Origin: Lentisphaerota bacterium | Lineage (GTDB): Bacteria > Verrucomicrobiota > Kiritimatiellia > RFP12 > UBA1067 | Assembly (NCBI GenBank): GCA_022839525.1 | Contig: JALHET010000062.1 | Coordinates: 1 to 9,160, forward strand | DNA length: 9,160 bases | Direction: 5' to 3' | Part shown: positions 1-7,040 of the stretch, piece by piece | Layout of the letters: each line of letters begins with the position of its first letter | Numbering within the stretch: position 1 is the stretch's first letter | Notes under the pieces: generated by a model | Told to the model about the DNA's origin: nothing | Seen by the model: the letters and a program-made list of their open reading frames with translations, nothing else | Database searches by the model: none | Position numbers and translations under genes: made by a program

Positions 1-1
1 G

Positions 2-376
2 AGCCCCAAGCTGGACATGACGCCGATGATTGATGTGGTGTTCCAGCTCCTCATCTTCTTTGTCGTGACGCTGAAGCAGGAAGACATCCTGTCGAAGCTG
101 GATGCGGCACGCCCCGCGGCGAGCACGGATGAACGGGTGAAGGAACAGCAGCAGCAACTCATCAATGTCATTATCGCGCCTCAGGGGTTCATTTTTAACG
201 GGCGCCCCATGCGGATTCAGGAGTTGGACCGCAGCATCGAGCGTTTGTCGGGGTACAGTAAAACCGCGATGGTCATCATCAAATGCACATCCGATTCGCC
301 CCATGCTTTTCTGATCCAAGTGCTGGATGTCTGCTACAAGCACGGCATGACTAACCTGTCGATTTTCAGTATGTGA
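2..376 (+). CDS. exbD: ExbD/TolR-family proton-channel subunit, 3' part (5' end outside window)
   Basis: This encodes a biopolymer-transport protein of the ExbD/TolR family, which with an ExbB/TolQ partner forms a proton-driven inner-membrane motor. The reading frame is open to the left edge: codons before the ATG at 17 read S-P-K-L-D and then run into M-T-P-M-I-D-V-V-F, the family signature at the start of the single membrane helix. The ATG at 17 is therefore internal, and I judge that only about 10-15 N-terminal residues are missing. The aspartate at 32-34 matches the membrane proton-carrying Asp of ExbD. The helix (VVFQLLIFFVV) is followed by a charged linker and a small periplasmic domain ending in LSIFSM. 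The next gene starts 15 bp downstream, so the two are probably co-transcribed. An exbB/tolQ gene and perhaps a second exbD are expected to the left but cannot be seen. Confidence 0.93.
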   Translation, partial: SPKLDMTPMIDVVFQLLIFFVVTLKQEDILSKLDAARPAASTDERVKEQQQQLINVIIAPQGFIFNGRPMRIQELDRSIERLSGYSKTAMVIIKCTSDSPHAFLIQVLDVCYKHGMTNLSIFSM

Positions 377-391
377 TTAAGGAATCTTGAC

Positions 392-2104
392 ATGAGAAGC
401 AATGTGGATATGACCGAGGTGGACGCGAAACTCGAAGCGATCTTCGAGATGTTTAAGGAAGAGACGTTCCTCCGCCGGATGAAGAAGATGTTCACCGGGC
501 TGAAGGCGCCGCGCCAATCCAGAGAGTATAAGGCGGCTGTGATTGAGATGCAGCGGCTTTCCGCTCCGCTCACCGCCATCCTGTTGCCAGTTTTCAGCAT
601 CTGCATGCTGCTGGTCATGGAAGGCGGCGCGGTGGCCCCCGACCGTGTGATCGAAACGCAGGTTCTCGAAGCCGAAGAGATCAAGGATCTGGACAAGATC
701 GAGGAGTTCGAAAAACCCGACGAGCAGATTGAGGACATGGATATCGATATCCCCATCAACAGCCCGAATGTTTCGGTCAGTTCCGACATGCCGGCTGCTC
801 CCAACCAGCCGGTGAGCCCGCAGCCTCAGGCCTTCGAGGCGGTGATGACGGTGAAGAGCCCGGTCATCCTTAAAAACATTTACGGCACCACCCGCAATAC
901 TGGCACGCGCGGCACACAACTCGCGCGTTTCGGCGGCGACCGGACAACAGAGGACGCGGTAATGCGCGCCCTGAGATGGCTGAAAAAGAACCAGCTGACG
1001 GATGGCTCGTGGAAGAACAGCAAGGTGGCCATGACCGGCTTGGCCATCCTGACCTTTCTCGCGCATGGCGAAAAGCCCGGCGAGTCGGTCGAGTTCGGGG
1101 AAACGATCCAAAAGGCGCTTGAGTATCTCATGCGCGTGCAGAACAAGGAGACGGGACGTATCCCCGGCAACTACGATCATCCGATCGCCACGTATGCGTT
1201 GTGCGAGGCGTATGGGATGACCCTCAACCCCAACGTCAAGGTGGCTGCGGAAAAGGCGCTCGACCCGCTGATCAAGGGACAGCACCCGACAGGCGGCTGG
1301 ACCTATAATATGGATCCGGCCCCGGACAAGGATACCGGCAAGTACCGTGACGACACCTCATACATGGGCTGGTGCGCACAGGCACTCAAAGCCGCCCAAC
1401 TGGCCAAACTCCACCATGAGGGGTTGGATAAGGCCATCAAGCTTGCGGTGAAGGGGTTCAAAAAGAACGCCGCCCCGAACGGCGGGTTCGGCTATTGTGG
1501 CCCCGGAACCGGAGGGCTCACGAGCGTCGGAACGCTGTGTATGCAGCTGTTGGGCGCATCGAACGAGCCGGAATGCAAAAAAGGCCTGCAGGTCATGGAA
1601 ACCTGGGTGCCGTCTTTTTCAAGTTACGGGCCGCTTATCGAAGAGATGAAAAAAATCCGCAAGGAGGATCTGAAAGAGAATCAAACGGCGCTTTCGGTTG
1701 CGAAAAGCAGACTGGCGAAAACCGTGCCTCCCGAAGAGAGAATGTTTTATACCCTCTCGCCGCAGTATTATTACTACTATGCCACCCAGTGCAAATTCCA
1801 TCAGGGCGGGAAGCACTGGTCCAACTGGAACAAGGTGATGAAGCCGGCCTACGTCAAGGCGCAGGCGGTTACGAAAGACGCCATCAAAAATGACAAGGGG
1901 CTTCTGTGTGATGTCGGCTGGTGGGAAAACGCGGATGTCCACTCTGACCGTCCGGTCATGGACACGTGCTTGGCCGCGCTCCAGCTGATGGTCTATTACC
2001 GGTATCTGCCGACAACCAGTAAAGAGGCGGTGCAGGCCGAGGAAGAGATCACCGCCACGTCGACCGACACGGAAGACATCAAAGTGGACACCGGGAATCT
2101 GTAA
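392..2104 (+). CDS. Membrane-anchored prenyltransferase/squalene-cyclase-fold (alpha/alpha-toroid) protein linked to ExbD
   Basis: This is a 570-residue protein of unknown function. Residues 1-55 are charged and probably cytoplasmic. Residues about 57-76 form one hydrophobic helix (SAPLTAILLPVFSICMLLVM). Residues about 88-121 are strongly acidic, followed by a Ser/Pro-rich linker to about 147. Residues about 185-540 look like a prenyltransferase/squalene-oxidase repeat domain. Its QW-like repeats include Q201-x3-G-S-W207, Q250 to G255, Q297-x4-G-W303 and N363-G-G-F-G-Y, and the conserved D320-D-T-S-x-M-G-W is typical of bacterial uncharacterised members. The acidic cyclase motif DxDD is absent, so terpene cyclase activity is not supported. 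The C-terminal 25 residues are acidic and Thr-rich. The start is supported by AAGGA 8 nt upstream of the ATG. The gene follows exbD by 15 bp, and its layout is like that of TonB, which suggests a partner of the ExbBD motor; that role is inference. Confidence 0.85.
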   Translation: MRSNVDMTEVDAKLEAIFEMFKEETFLRRMKKMFTGLKAPRQSREYKAAVIEMQRLSAPLTAILLPVFSICMLLVMEGGAVAPDRVIETQVLEAEEIKDLDKIEEFEKPDEQIEDMDIDIPINSPNVSVSSDMPAAPNQPVSPQPQAFEAVMTVKSPVILKNIYGTTRNTGTRGTQLARFGGDRTTEDAVMRALRWLKKNQLTDGSWKNSKVAMTGLAILTFLAHGEKPGESVEFGETIQKALEYLMRVQNKETGRIPGNYDHPIATYALCEAYGMTLNPNVKVAAEKALDPLIKGQHPTGGWTYNMDPAPDKDTGKYRDDTSYMGWCAQALKAAQLAKLHHEGLDKAIKLAVKGFKKNAAPNGGFGYCGPGTGGLTSVGTLCMQLLGASNEPECKKGLQVMETWVPSFSSYGPLIEEMKKIRKEDLKENQTALSVAKSRLAKTVPPEERMFYTLSPQYYYYYATQCKFHQGGKHWSNWNKVMKPAYVKAQAVTKDAIKNDKGLLCDVGWWENADVHSDRPVMDTCLAALQLMVYYRYLPTTSKEAVQAEEEITATSTDTEDIKVDTGNL

Positions 2105-2108
2105 AGAT

Positions 2109-2180
2109 GTTCGTTCGTGCATGAGCCGAGCCGGATCAGGTTTTTGTCCGCGCACTGATGAGCCTAAAGCACGAATGAAC
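2109..2180 (+). promoter_or_regulatory. Long inverted repeat (12-bp stem, 48-nt loop) in front of the lolC/E-like gene
   Basis: The arms GTTCGTTCGTGC (2109-2120) and GCACGAATGAAC (2169-2180) are complementary over 12 positions, with a single G-U wobble in the RNA. The loop contains a weaker hairpin (CGGAT at 2132-2136 with GTCCG at 2146-2150) and a 7-bp direct repeat ATGAGCC (2121-2127, 2158-2164). The structure fills nearly all of the 84-bp gap between the toroid gene and the permease gene, and the right arm ends 8 nt before the permease ATG. There is no T-run after it, so it is not a standard intrinsic terminator. It could affect permease translation, protect an mRNA end, or bind a protein as DNA. 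Its role is unknown. Confidence 0.45.
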
Positions 2181-2188
2181 GGTTTGCC

Positions 2189-3415
2189 ATGCCCTTCTCA
2201 CTTTTTCTCGCACTGAAATACCTCCGGCCTAAGCGGTCTTTCACATCGGTGGTAACGCTGATCTCCGTGATCGGGGTGGTGCTTGGCGTGGCGATCATTA
2301 TTATCGTGCGCGCGGTGATGACCGGGTTCGGGGACATGTGGAAAGAGAAGATCCTCGACTTTAAGCCCCATATCACGATCACGCCGGGCGGCGGCGGGGT
2401 CATTGAGAAAGAGGAGTCGCTCTGCCGCCGGCTGGAAATGGTTCCGGGCGTGTTGGCCGCATCGCCGGGTCTTGAAACGCGTGTGTTGGTGGAGCATCGC
2501 CGTCGCGTCGTGGCACCGCTGATCGTCGGAACGGATCCGCAACGCGTGCGGCGCGTGATGAAACTCGACCGGCTGGCGGCGGGCGCGTTCAACATCGAGG
2601 GCGACTCGGCGGTGTTGGGGGTCGACTTGGCCGGGGAACTTGGGGTGATGGTGGGCGATGACATCCTCGTCTATTCGCCGATGAACCTGGTAACGAAAGA
2701 CGAGGTCTATTTTCCTGAACGCTTGACGGTCACAGGGATTTTCGATTCGGGGCAGCGCGACTTCGACTCCGGGTTCATCATCACCTCCATCGCGGTGGCG
2801 CGCGATCTGATGGGCATGAAATCCGGGGTCTACTCCATCCACCTGAAAGTCGACGATCCACAGAACACGGCGGAGTTCAGCAAGGTTGTGGACCATGTGC
2901 GCACCTTGATTCCTTTTTACACGGTCCGCACGTGGCGGGAGATTGACAGCCAGCTCTTCAACGCTTTGGCGGTTGAAAAGAACATGATGGTGATCCTGCT
3001 GATGTTCATCACCGTCGTTGCGATTTTCTGCGTGACCAACACGCTGATTGTGCTGACCGTCCAGAAGACGGACGAGATCGGGCTGCTCAAGGCGCTCGGC
3101 TTCTCGTCGCGGCAGGTGATGGGCGCCTTTGTGCTGCACGGCTGGATACAGTGCCTCATCGGAACGGCGCTGGGGATCGTCGCAGCTTTGCTGATCCTTG
3201 AGAACCTGCATGTGCTGGTGGCCTTTTTGGCGCGGCTCGGGGTCGAGGTGTTCCCCAAGAGCGTGTACGGGCTGGCGGAAATACCGTGGCGCGTGATCCC
3301 GGGTGAGGTGGCGGATGTGGCCGTTTCGGTGATCGTGTTCTGCACGGTGGCGAGCTTCCTGCCCGCCTGGCGTGCCGCGCGCATGGATCCGGTTACGGCG
3401 TTGAGGAAAGAATAG
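2189..3415 (+). CDS. lolC: LolC/LolE-type ABC transporter permease (lipoprotein release system)
   Basis: This 408-residue inner-membrane permease belongs to the LolC/E (MacB-like) family, which extracts mature lipoproteins from the inner membrane and hands them to the LolA carrier. The order is a short N-terminal stretch with the family-typical LALKYLRPKRS, a membrane helix about 21-45, a periplasmic domain about 46-262, helices about 265-290, 313-337 and 374-394, and the conserved C-terminal PAWRAARMDPVTALR (392-406). Length and topology match the family. The ATPase gene follows after 10 bp. Only one permease is visible, so the complex may use a homodimer, as in bacteria with a single LolCE-type subunit, unless a second copy lies elsewhere. 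No strong ribosome site precedes the ATG at 2189. A MacB- or FtsX-like permease is the alternative, but the N-terminal and C-terminal motifs favour LolC/E. Confidence 0.9.
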   Translation: MPFSLFLALKYLRPKRSFTSVVTLISVIGVVLGVAIIIIVRAVMTGFGDMWKEKILDFKPHITITPGGGGVIEKEESLCRRLEMVPGVLAASPGLETRVLVEHRRRVVAPLIVGTDPQRVRRVMKLDRLAAGAFNIEGDSAVLGVDLAGELGVMVGDDILVYSPMNLVTKDEVYFPERLTVTGIFDSGQRDFDSGFIITSIAVARDLMGMKSGVYSIHLKVDDPQNTAEFSKVVDHVRTLIPFYTVRTWREIDSQLFNALAVEKNMMVILLMFITVVAIFCVTNTLIVLTVQKTDEIGLLKALGFSSRQVMGAFVLHGWIQCLIGTALGIVAALLILENLHVLVAFLARLGVEVFPKSVYGLAEIPWRVIPGEVADVAVSVIVFCTVASFLPAWRAARMDPVTALRKE

Positions 3416-3425
3416 GGCACGGCAC

Positions 3426-4142
3426 ATGCCCTGCCCGAACGGGAAGCGGAAGATGCTCGAAGCAACCAATCTCCACAAGACCTATACGCTGCCCCACAAG
3501 CGGGTGGAGGTGCTCAAGGGCGCGTCAATCCGTGTCGGCAAAGGGGAGCGCGTGGCGATAGTGGGACGCAGCGGCGCGGGCAAGAGCACGCTGCTGCATG
3601 TGTTGGGCGGGTTAGACCGGCCTGATGCGGGGGAGGTCTGTGTCGGCGGGCACGCGCTGTATGCGGTCTCGCAGCGTCTGCGCACAGCGGTGCGCGCGGC
3701 CCAGATCGGGTTCGTCTTCCAGTCGTACCATCTGCTTCCGGAGATGGATGTGACCGAGAATGTGATGCTGCCGGCCATGACCGGGGCACTGAAGATCACG
3801 CGGCAGCAGATGCGCCAGCGGGCGCTGACCCTGCTGGAGCAGGTGGGGCTGGCGGACCGGGCCACGCACATGCCGCTGGAACTCTCGGGCGGCGAGCAGC
3901 AGCGCGTGGCCTTGGCCCGTGCGCTCATCAATGAGCCTGCGCTTATCCTCGCGGATGAGCCGACCGGCAACCTTGACCGCATGACCGGCGCGCAGATTAT
4001 GGAGTTGCTGTTCAGCTTGTCCTGTACGCACGAGCTGGCGCTGGTGATGGTCACCCATTCGCCCGAGACCGCCGCGCTCTGTGACCGCGTGCTGGAACTG
4101 CGCGACGGGGTGCTCGCCGCCGCGTCTGCCCGCCAACTATGA
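3426..4142 (+). CDS. lolD: LolD-type ABC transporter ATP-binding protein
   Basis: This is the ATPase that powers the adjacent LolC/E-type permease. Numbered from the ATG at 3426 (238 residues), it shows the Walker A motif GRSGAGKST (47-55), Q-loop Q99, signature LSGGEQQR (153-160), Walker B LILADEP (173-179), D-loop GNLD (181-184) and switch histidine H211. All catalytic elements are intact. The internal ATG at 3453 may be the real start: it is preceded by GGGAAG 6 nt upstream, and the protein would then begin MLEATNLHKTY, as LolD proteins usually do, giving 229 residues. The ATG at 3426 has a weaker AGGG 8 nt upstream. The gene ends in TGA at 4140-4142, overlapping the stop of the convergent dehydrogenase gene by 6 bp. 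The related MacB/FtsE-type ATPases are the alternatives; the neighbouring permease favours LolD. Confidence 0.92.
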   Translation: MPCPNGKRKMLEATNLHKTYTLPHKRVEVLKGASIRVGKGERVAIVGRSGAGKSTLLHVLGGLDRPDAGEVCVGGHALYAVSQRLRTAVRAAQIGFVFQSYHLLPEMDVTENVMLPAMTGALKITRQQMRQRALTLLEQVGLADRATHMPLELSGGEQQRVALARALINEPALILADEPTGNLDRMTGAQIMELLFSLSCTHELALVMVTHSPETAALCDRVLELRDGVLAAASARQL

Positions 4143-5183
4143 CAGCATCACCTGCCCGCCCGTGACGGGAATGGCCTGGCCGGTCTCATAGGCCTGCTCC
4201 GTCAGGTAGTAGATCGCCTTCATCACGTCGGGTGTGGTGCAGCCGCGGCGCATCGGGACCTTGGCCTCGTAGAACGCTTTCACGTCCGCGAAGGTTTTCG
4301 CGCCAGGCACCTTGCCGCTGTCCAGATACTGCTTGAACAGGCCTTTTTGCGGATCGGACCACAGGGGGCCATCGTAGAAGTTGCCGGGGCAGATCGAGTT
4401 GACCTTGATGCCGTCCTCGACCAGTTCCAGCGCGAAGCTCTGCGTGAGGCCGATGCCGCCGAACTTGGAGCCTGCGTATGCGCCGTTCTTGTTCGAGCCG
4501 GCGAGCCCGGACTTGCTGTTGATCTGCACGATGTCGAACCACACCCCCGGAACGGTCTGGTGCTGAAGCGCCATGATAGGCGCAACCGCTTGGACCGAGA
4601 GGAAATAGCCCTTGTAGTTCACGTTGGTCACAAAGTCGAGATCCTTGACCGACAGCTCTTTCACGCTGCCTGCCCGCAGCACGCCCGCGTTTGCCACAAA
4701 GAGATCCACGCCGCCGAAGGCCGCGACGACCTGTTCCAACGCCGCCTTGAGCGAATCGGCATCCGCGACGTTGACGGCGACGCCGATCGCGGCCTCACGC
4801 CCGCAGTCCGCGTTGATCTTGGCGGCCGCGGCGTTCACGCCGTCGACGTTGATGTCGGCGAGCGCCACCCACGCGCCCTGCCGGGCGAGGTCGGTGGCGA
4901 TTTCAAACCCGAAGCCTTGGGCCGCGCCGGTGACGACGGCGATCTTGCCCGCCACCCGTCCATGAACTTTGGAGAACTCGGCCGCATAGGTGCCCAGCGT
5001 ATCGACCGTGACGCGACTGGCGCCTGCGGGCAGTTGCGCGCGCAAGGCTTCCGGAACATCGGTGCATCCGGGCGGGATGGAAACCACGGATTCTTTGCCG
5101 TCAGGCTCGGCGCGTTTGAGGCGCGGGAGGGTTCGTTGATTGGACATCAGCCCGCGCAGCGCGGGTAAAATTCTCGTTGTCAT
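4137..5183 (-). CDS. SDR-family NAD(P)-dependent oxidoreductase, sorbitol-6-phosphate dehydrogenase-like, with N-terminal extension
   Basis: This is a 348-residue short-chain dehydrogenase. The Rossmann motif TGAAQGFG is at 85-92, NAG at 165-167, the likely catalytic S223, and Y236-x3-K240. All catalytic elements are present. The segments IVQINSKSG, SKFGGIGLTQS, KVPMRRGC and TGQAIPVTGGQVM resemble, from memory, the sorbitol-6-phosphate 2-dehydrogenase SrlD of enterobacteria, so the substrate may be a polyol phosphate or related sugar; this is unproven. Residues 1 to about 78 precede the usual start of the fold and contain no motif I recognise. The ATG at 5183 was chosen because AAGGA lies 7 nt upstream; an in-frame GTG at 5207 lacks such support. 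No PTS, kinase or sugar-regulator gene is nearby. The gene is monocistronic in this view, convergent with lolD and divergent from the transporter gene. Confidence 0.9.
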   Translation of the reverse strand: MTTRILPALRGLMSNQRTLPRLKRAEPDGKESVVSIPPGCTDVPEALRAQLPAGASRVTVDTLGTYAAEFSKVHGRVAGKIAVVTGAAQGFGFEIATDLARQGAWVALADINVDGVNAAAAKINADCGREAAIGVAVNVADADSLKAALEQVVAAFGGVDLFVANAGVLRAGSVKELSVKDLDFVTNVNYKGYFLSVQAVAPIMALQHQTVPGVWFDIVQINSKSGLAGSNKNGAYAGSKFGGIGLTQSFALELVEDGIKVNSICPGNFYDGPLWSDPQKGLFKQYLDSGKVPGAKTFADVKAFYEAKVPMRRGCTTPDVMKAIYYLTEQAYETGQAIPVTGGQVMLS

Positions 5184-5353
5184 AATGGGATCCTTATTTC
5201 TAAGCACCGTTAAAAAAGTGCAACCAGTTTACGAAAAACCGGGGCGAAACAAAATCCGAAAACGAGGTATGGGTCTAATGCCCAAACAAAGGCTTGTGCT
5301 GAACGTGCCGGTTTAGTAGCGTTCGCCGCCGTTGTTTGTGGGATGTCTTGCCT
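5184..5353. promoter_or_regulatory. Divergent intergenic region between SDR and transporter genes
   Basis: These 170 bp must hold the promoters of both flanking divergent genes. They are richer in A/T than the neighbouring genes, especially around 5196-5275. On the minus strand TTGCAC (complement of 5217-5222) stands 15 nt before TAGAAA, a poor and too closely spaced sigma-70-like pair for the SDR gene. An imperfect inverted repeat lies at 5224-5242: CCAGTTT and AAACCGG around a 5-nt centre, with one wobble position. It could be an operator. No convincing -35/-10 pair was found for the plus-strand gene, and there is no coding sequence here. Confidence 0.35.
5191..5195 (-). promoter_or_regulatory. 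Ribosome binding site of the SDR gene
   Basis: On the minus strand this reads AAGGA, 7 nt before the ATG at 5183. It decides the start in favour of 5183 over the upstream in-frame GTG at 5207. Confidence 0.7.
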
Positions 5354-6235
5354 ATGAGCCTGTCTGTCACGGTTGCCATTCTGCTTTCTTCGCTACTGCT
5401 GGCCTTTTACGATCTGGCCAAGAAGCACAGCGTGCGGGACAACGCGGTCATCTCCGTACTCTTTCTCGCCACGCTTTCGGGTTTTCTTTTTTATGCGGCG
5501 GCGCTTGCGTTGGCGGGGCGGCTCGTTTGCGTGACCGCATGTACCGCCCGTGAGGGCGGACTGATTTTCGTCAAGGCCGGACTGGTCGGGTGCTCATGGA
5601 CGTTCGTCTACTACGCGATGCGTGCGCTGCCCATTTCCGTCGTTGCGCCGCTGCGGGCGTCGGCACCGTTCTGGACGCTGGTCGGGGCTGTGGCGCTGTT
5701 CGGTGAGATCCCGACGTTTGTCCAAGGGGTGGGCATGGCGTGCGTGTTGCTCGGGTATCTGGCGTTTTCGCTGGCGGGGCAGACGGAAGGTATTTCGTTT
5801 GTCCGGCATCCGGGCATCCGGCAGGTCTTTTTGGGCACGCTGTTGGGTGCGGCCTCCAGTCTGTACGACAAGTATCTGCTGCAGGGCGCCGGCATGGACC
5901 GCGAGATGATGCAGTTTTGGTTCTCGCTGGATCTGACCGTGCTGCTGGGCCTGTATTGGGTGGGGCGGAAGCTGTTTTTCCCCGAGCGCGTCCCGTTCCG
6001 GTGGCGGTGGACCATCCCGTTTGTGGGCGTTCTGCTGATTTGCGCCGACTGGTTTTATTTTCTGGCCCTGAGCGAGCCCGGAGTGTTCATTTCACGGTTG
6101 TCGCTCATCCGCCGCTCTGCGGTTGTGGTGACGTTTCTCGTGGGCGCGGCGGTTTTCCGCGAGAAAAATCTGCTTGGCAAAGCGCTCGCCCTGGCCGCGA
6201 TTCTCGTTGGCATCGTCCTCCTCTGTCTGTACTGA
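5354..6235 (+). CDS. EamA/DMT-superfamily transporter-like membrane protein
   Basis: This 293-residue, very hydrophobic protein has about ten predicted membrane helices in two halves of five, the layout of the drug/metabolite transporter (EamA) superfamily. Typical features are the N-terminal helix ending in ALLAFYDLAKK-like sequence, the end of the first half with APLRASAPFWTLVGAVALFGE (helices 4-5, given in part), and the second half closing with LIRRSAVVVTFLVGAAVFREK before a last hydrophobic helix. Family members export metabolites or amino acids, but the substrate cannot be read from this sequence. The ATG at 5354 was chosen because GGGA lies 10 nt upstream; a TTG at 5336 in the same frame is less likely. 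It runs divergently from the dehydrogenase gene, so a shared regulator is possible but not shown. Its stop is 40 bp from the stop of the convergent radC gene. Confidence 0.85.
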   Translation: MSLSVTVAILLSSLLLAFYDLAKKHSVRDNAVISVLFLATLSGFLFYAAALALAGRLVCVTACTAREGGLIFVKAGLVGCSWTFVYYAMRALPISVVAPLRASAPFWTLVGAVALFGEIPTFVQGVGMACVLLGYLAFSLAGQTEGISFVRHPGIRQVFLGTLLGAASSLYDKYLLQGAGMDREMMQFWFSLDLTVLLGLYWVGRKLFFPERVPFRWRWTIPFVGVLLICADWFYFLALSEPGVFISRLSLIRRSAVVVTFLVGAAVFREKNLLGKALALAAILVGIVLLCLY

Positions 6236-6275
6236 GAGCGGGCCGGGCGGGAAGTTCACCGGGGATAGGGTGTTC

Positions 6276-7040
6276 TCACTCGAAGGCGACAAGGTTTTTT
6301 TCGCGCAGGCTGACGTAGCCGGGCGTCGAGGTTGAAGGTTTGCCGATGATCAGGTGGTCGAGCACACGGATGCCGAGGATGCGCGCGGCCTCGATCAGGC
6401 GGCGCGTGATGTCGAGGTCTTCTTTCGACGGGGTGGGGTCTCCGGAGGGGTGGTTGTGCGCGAGGATCACGGAGGCGGCGCTGTAGCGGATGGCCTTTGA
6501 AAAGACCTCGCGCGGATGCACGGGACTGGTGTCGAGAAGGCCGCGGGTAGTCTCGACCGGCTGGCCGATGAGCTTGTTCTTGGTGTCGAGGAGCAGCACC
6601 CAGAAGATCTCTTGCTGGAGCGTGCGTGCGAGCGGGCTTACGATGCGGTAAACGGATTCCGGCTCGCGGATGGCGGGCGACTCGTGCCGGGGTCCTTGCT
6701 GTGCGGCGCGGCGGCCGAGCTCTAAGGCGGCGGCGAGTTCCATGGCCTTGACTTTACCCATCCCCCTGATTTTGCAACCGAGCAGTTCAGCGTAATCGGC
6801 TTTTGAAAGGTTGGCAAGACCGTTATAACGCCGCAAGAGTTCGCGGGCGAGTTCGGTGACATTCTTGCCCGGTACGCCGGAGCGCAGGAGGATGGCGAGC
6901 AGGATCTCGTCGGGCACGTTCTCCGCGCCCCGCCGCTGGAACTCCTCGCGCGGACGCATCTCCTGCGGCAGTTCCTTGACGGTCAGCGGCGTGTCGGGGT
7001 AGACGGTCTGTTCAGGGGGATACGATGGGTGTGGGTCCAT
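6276..7040 (-). CDS. radC: RadC-family JAB-domain protein
   Basis: This 254-residue protein belongs to the RadC family, named for DNA repair, although its molecular function remains unsettled. An N-terminal helix-hairpin-helix-like region (about 44-111, including LLGCKIRGMGKVKAMEL) precedes the MPN/JAB domain. The metal-binding JAMM residues are intact: E144, H195-N-H197-P-S-G and D208. The start at 7040 was chosen because TGGAGG lies 4 nt upstream and the frame then gives a usual family length; an in-frame codon at 7097 would add 19 residues inside miaA. The gene overlaps the end of miaA by 29 bp, so translational coupling is likely. It is the last gene of the minus-strand operon and meets the transporter gene end to end, with no clear hairpin-plus-T terminator in the 40-bp gap. 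Confidence 0.93.
   Translation of the reverse strand: MDPHPSYPPEQTVYPDTPLTVKELPQEMRPREEFQRRGAENVPDEILLAILLRSGVPGKNVTELARELLRRYNGLANLSKADYAELLGCKIRGMGKVKAMELAAALELGRRAAQQGPRHESPAIREPESVYRIVSPLARTLQQEIFWVLLLDTKNKLIGQPVETTRGLLDTSPVHPREVFSKAIRYSAASVILAHNHPSGDPTPSKEDLDITRRLIEAARILGIRVLDHLIIGKPSTSTPGYVSLREKNLVAFE

Noticed and set aside
377..1285. Open minus-strand frame of 302 codons opposite the toroid gene.
   Set aside because: It has no recognisable motif and His/Arg/Leu-rich composition, and it lies entirely opposite a well-supported gene except for a few bases.
392..2104. Assignment of the toroid protein as a squalene-hopene cyclase.
   Set aside because: No DxDD motif is present, the QW-like repeats are sparse, and a membrane anchor plus exbD context do not fit a cyclase.
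2155..2180. Hammerhead-ribozyme-like core: CTGATGAG followed by CGAA within the inverted repeat region.
   Set aside because: The second stem between the two core parts does not pair, the base after GAA is U instead of the usual A, and no proper cleavage triplet faces it. The resemblance is probably chance.
2198..3478. Open minus-strand frame of 426 codons opposite the permease gene.
   Set aside because: Its product is His/Arg/Gln-rich with no family motif. The plus strand encodes a clear LolC/E protein with correct topology, so this is a GC-driven shadow.
4347..5168. Open plus-strand frame of 273 codons opposite the dehydrogenase gene.
   Set aside because: The composition is typical of antisense frames in GC-rich DNA. 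The minus-strand frame has intact SDR motifs.
6236..6275. Possible bidirectional terminator between the transporter gene and radC.
   Set aside because: Only a 4-bp CACC/GGTG pairing is seen and there is no T-run on either strand.
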